DNA of 7,828 nt from Deltaproteobacteria bacterium UBA6930 (GTDB lineage Bacteria; Myxococcota_A; UBA9160; UBA6930), in contig DKAI01000128.1 in assembly GCA_002450755.1 (NCBI GenBank), positions 1 to 7,828 of the forward strand. The letters run 5' to 3'. Made by a program: the position numbers and the translations under genes. Positions 6,635-7,828 of the stretch are shown here, one piece after another. Position 1 is the first letter of the stretch. Every line of letters begins with the position of its first letter. The notes beneath the pieces are model-generated. The model ran no database searches, was not told where the DNA came from, and saw only the letters and a list, made by a program, of their open reading frames with translations.

Positions 6635-7828
6635 CCATTTTTGACGAGGGGTGGTACCGTAAAACGGAAGGTAGGAAGTCGTGGGCGGAGAAAAAACCAA
6701 GCGAATACTCCTAAGGCAATAGAGGCGATGCCGGAAACAAAATAGGGGACGTTTGGCCCAAAGTGCTCCAGGGCAAACCCTGCCCACAAATGAGAAAGTA
6801 CCGATCCTAGGCTCATAACGGTTCCCAGGAGTGTCTGGCCGGTCACACGTAGTGCCTCGGGTACTTCCCCTTCCACATAGAGCTGCATTCCGATAATCAA
6901 TCCAACAACGACAACACCGTGGAGCAACTGGACTCCGAAGACCCAGACCAACGTAGGTGCAAGAGCAGAAATTAGCCAGCGTGCCCCATCGCACGCTATT
7001 CCAGCAGAAATAAGACCGCGGGCGCCGAGTCTTCGTAACCCAGAGCCCGCGAAAAGTATGAGTGGAATCTCGAGTAACAGCATTGGAATCCATAGCTGAC
7101 TTATCGTTTCCAGTGTTCCTCCGCGAGACGTTACGAATATTGGGAAAAGGACAATAGGACCAGCAAGAAGACCAAAGGCAAAAAAAGCTAGGGTGAGGAG
7201 GCGTATATAGGAAGGCTGGCGCAGCAAAAGAAGTAAATCTTCTTTTCGCGCACGCAAACTCAAGGCTCTACCAGAGGGCACGCGCATAAGAACAAGTGCG
7301 GACAAAAGGCTCATTACTGAAGCCACCGGGAATATCAATTGAAGGCCTGTTGCAGTGCCTGTGCCCGATGGTCTTTCTCCTATTGTTTCCGCAAGGTAAG
7401 GGAAAAAAAGAATCGTCACTAGATAACCGACCGTTCCCCAGACCCGGACCTTCCCAAAGTTGGTGGACCTACCACGACCAAGTACGGCAAAAGACAATGA
7501 GGATGCGACTGCCATAGCCGGTGCTGTAAAAGCGGAAAGAAAGGCAAGGGATAACAGGAGCGGGAATAATCCATCAGCGAAGGGGACGATTGCGTACCCA
7601 ATGGCGCCTCCACCAGCAAGCAATCCCAACGCGCCTTTCCTGCGACCGGTTCTATCCGCCCATTGGCCCCAAAAGGGTGATGCCAAAATACCCATCAAGG
7701 GGTGCATCGCCAAAGCCAACCCTAATTGAGTGCCGCTTAACCCAGCGTGTTTCTGAAGATACAAGCTGAGATAAGGGAAAATAACCCCCAATCCGGCCAT
7801 GTAGAGAAACCAGAAGAGGGATATTTCG
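6628..7828 (-). CDS. MFS transporter of the MFS_1_like / nucleoside-H+ symporter group (partial, N-terminus beyond the window)
   Basis: This is an inner-membrane secondary transporter. From the Met codon at 7800 it has 390 residues, but the frame stays open through nine more codons (reading EISLFWFLY) to the right edge. Family members begin with about this hydrophobic segment, so the real start lies outside. Numbered from that Met, the MFS loop 2-3 motif appears as GQWADRTGRR (45-54), and FGKVRVWGTVGY (115-126) matches the R-x-W-G-T/S-x-G-Y/F block typical of MFS_1_like proteins. About twelve hydrophobic segments are visible, with a central cytoplasmic loop near residues 174-198 and a late VTGQTLLG block (319-326). 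The tail (372-390) is short and polar. Relatives include nucleoside and phenylpropionate symporters, but the substrate cannot be told here. It converges on pckA with a 7 bp overlap and no separate terminator. Confidence 0.9.
   Translation of the reverse strand, partial: EISLFWFLYMAGLGVIFPYLSLYLQKHAGLSGTQLGLALAMHPLMGILASPFWGQWADRTGRRKGALGLLAGGGAIGYAIVPFADGLFPLLLSLAFLSAFTAPAMAVASSLSFAVLGRGRSTNFGKVRVWGTVGYLVTILFFPYLAETIGERPSGTGTATGLQLIFPVASVMSLLSALVLMRVPSGRALSLRARKEDLLLLLRQPSYIRLLTLAFFAFGLLAGPIVLFPIFVTSRGGTLETISQLWIPMLLLEIPLILFAGSGLRRLGARGLISAGIACDGARWLISALAPTLVWVFGVQLLHGVVVVGLIIGMQLYVEGEVPEALRVTGQTLLGTVMSLGSVLSHLWAGFALEHFGPNVPYFVSGIASIALGVFAWFFLRPRLPTFRFTVPPLVKNGQ

Noticed and set aside
6545..7093. 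182-codon minus-strand frame across the pckA and permease 3' ends
   Set aside because: It is out of frame with the permease, rich in Cys, Arg and Trp, lacks domain features, and overlaps two well-supported genes.
1..7828. A coordinated new multi-gene system, such as defence, a toxin pair or a biosynthetic cluster
   Set aside because: The genes alternate in strand, belong to known families with unrelated roles, and show no mobile-element, repeat-array or toxin-like neighbours.

Overview
This window carries six protein-coding genes packed almost end to end. Two of them run off the window edges. I see no RNA gene, CRISPR array, insertion sequence or phage gene. The gene set is housekeeping and transport: thiamine precursor synthesis, gluconeogenesis, a chloride-channel-family protein, a Nudix hydrolase, an MFS permease and one small membrane-anchored or secreted protein. 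Base composition looks mid-GC by eye. The small protein's domain, related to the C-terminal part of the cytochrome c maturation factor CcmI/CycH, points to a Gram-negative bacterium with c-type cytochromes. An uncultured, perhaps marine, deltaproteobacterium-like lineage would fit, but the sequence alone does not settle the taxon.

Layout. (1) Bases 1 to about 1467, minus strand: thiC, open to the left edge, so its C-terminal iron-sulfur motif lies outside. (2) 1512-2075, plus strand: a 187-residue protein with an N-terminal hydrophobic anchor and a CcmI/CycH-like Ig domain. It diverges from thiC across 44 bp. (3) 2072-4216, minus strand: a 714-residue CLC-family protein fused to two CBS domains and a TrkA-C (RCK_C) domain. 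It converges on the previous gene with a 4 bp overlap. (4) 4259-4819, plus strand: a Nudix hydrolase of the ADP-ribose pyrophosphatase type, diverging across 42 bp. (5) 5009-6634, plus strand: pckA, the ATP-dependent PEP carboxykinase, after the only sizeable intergenic gap (189 bp). (6) 6628 to the right edge, minus strand: an MFS_1_like permease converging on pckA with a 7 bp overlap and missing its N-terminus.

The genes alternate in strand, so there is little operon structure. Only the Nudix gene and pckA are codirectional, and pckA has its own candidate promoter in the gap. No shared pathway is evident: thiC feeds thiamine diphosphate synthesis, pckA makes PEP from oxaloacetate, and the Nudix enzyme probably clears ADP-ribose. 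The points most worth a second look are the CLC protein, which has a valine where exchangers usually have the internal proton glutamate; the stand-alone CcmI-type Ig domain; the atypical N-terminus and riboswitch-free short leader of thiC; and the very compact gene junctions. I do not see a convincing new multi-gene system here.
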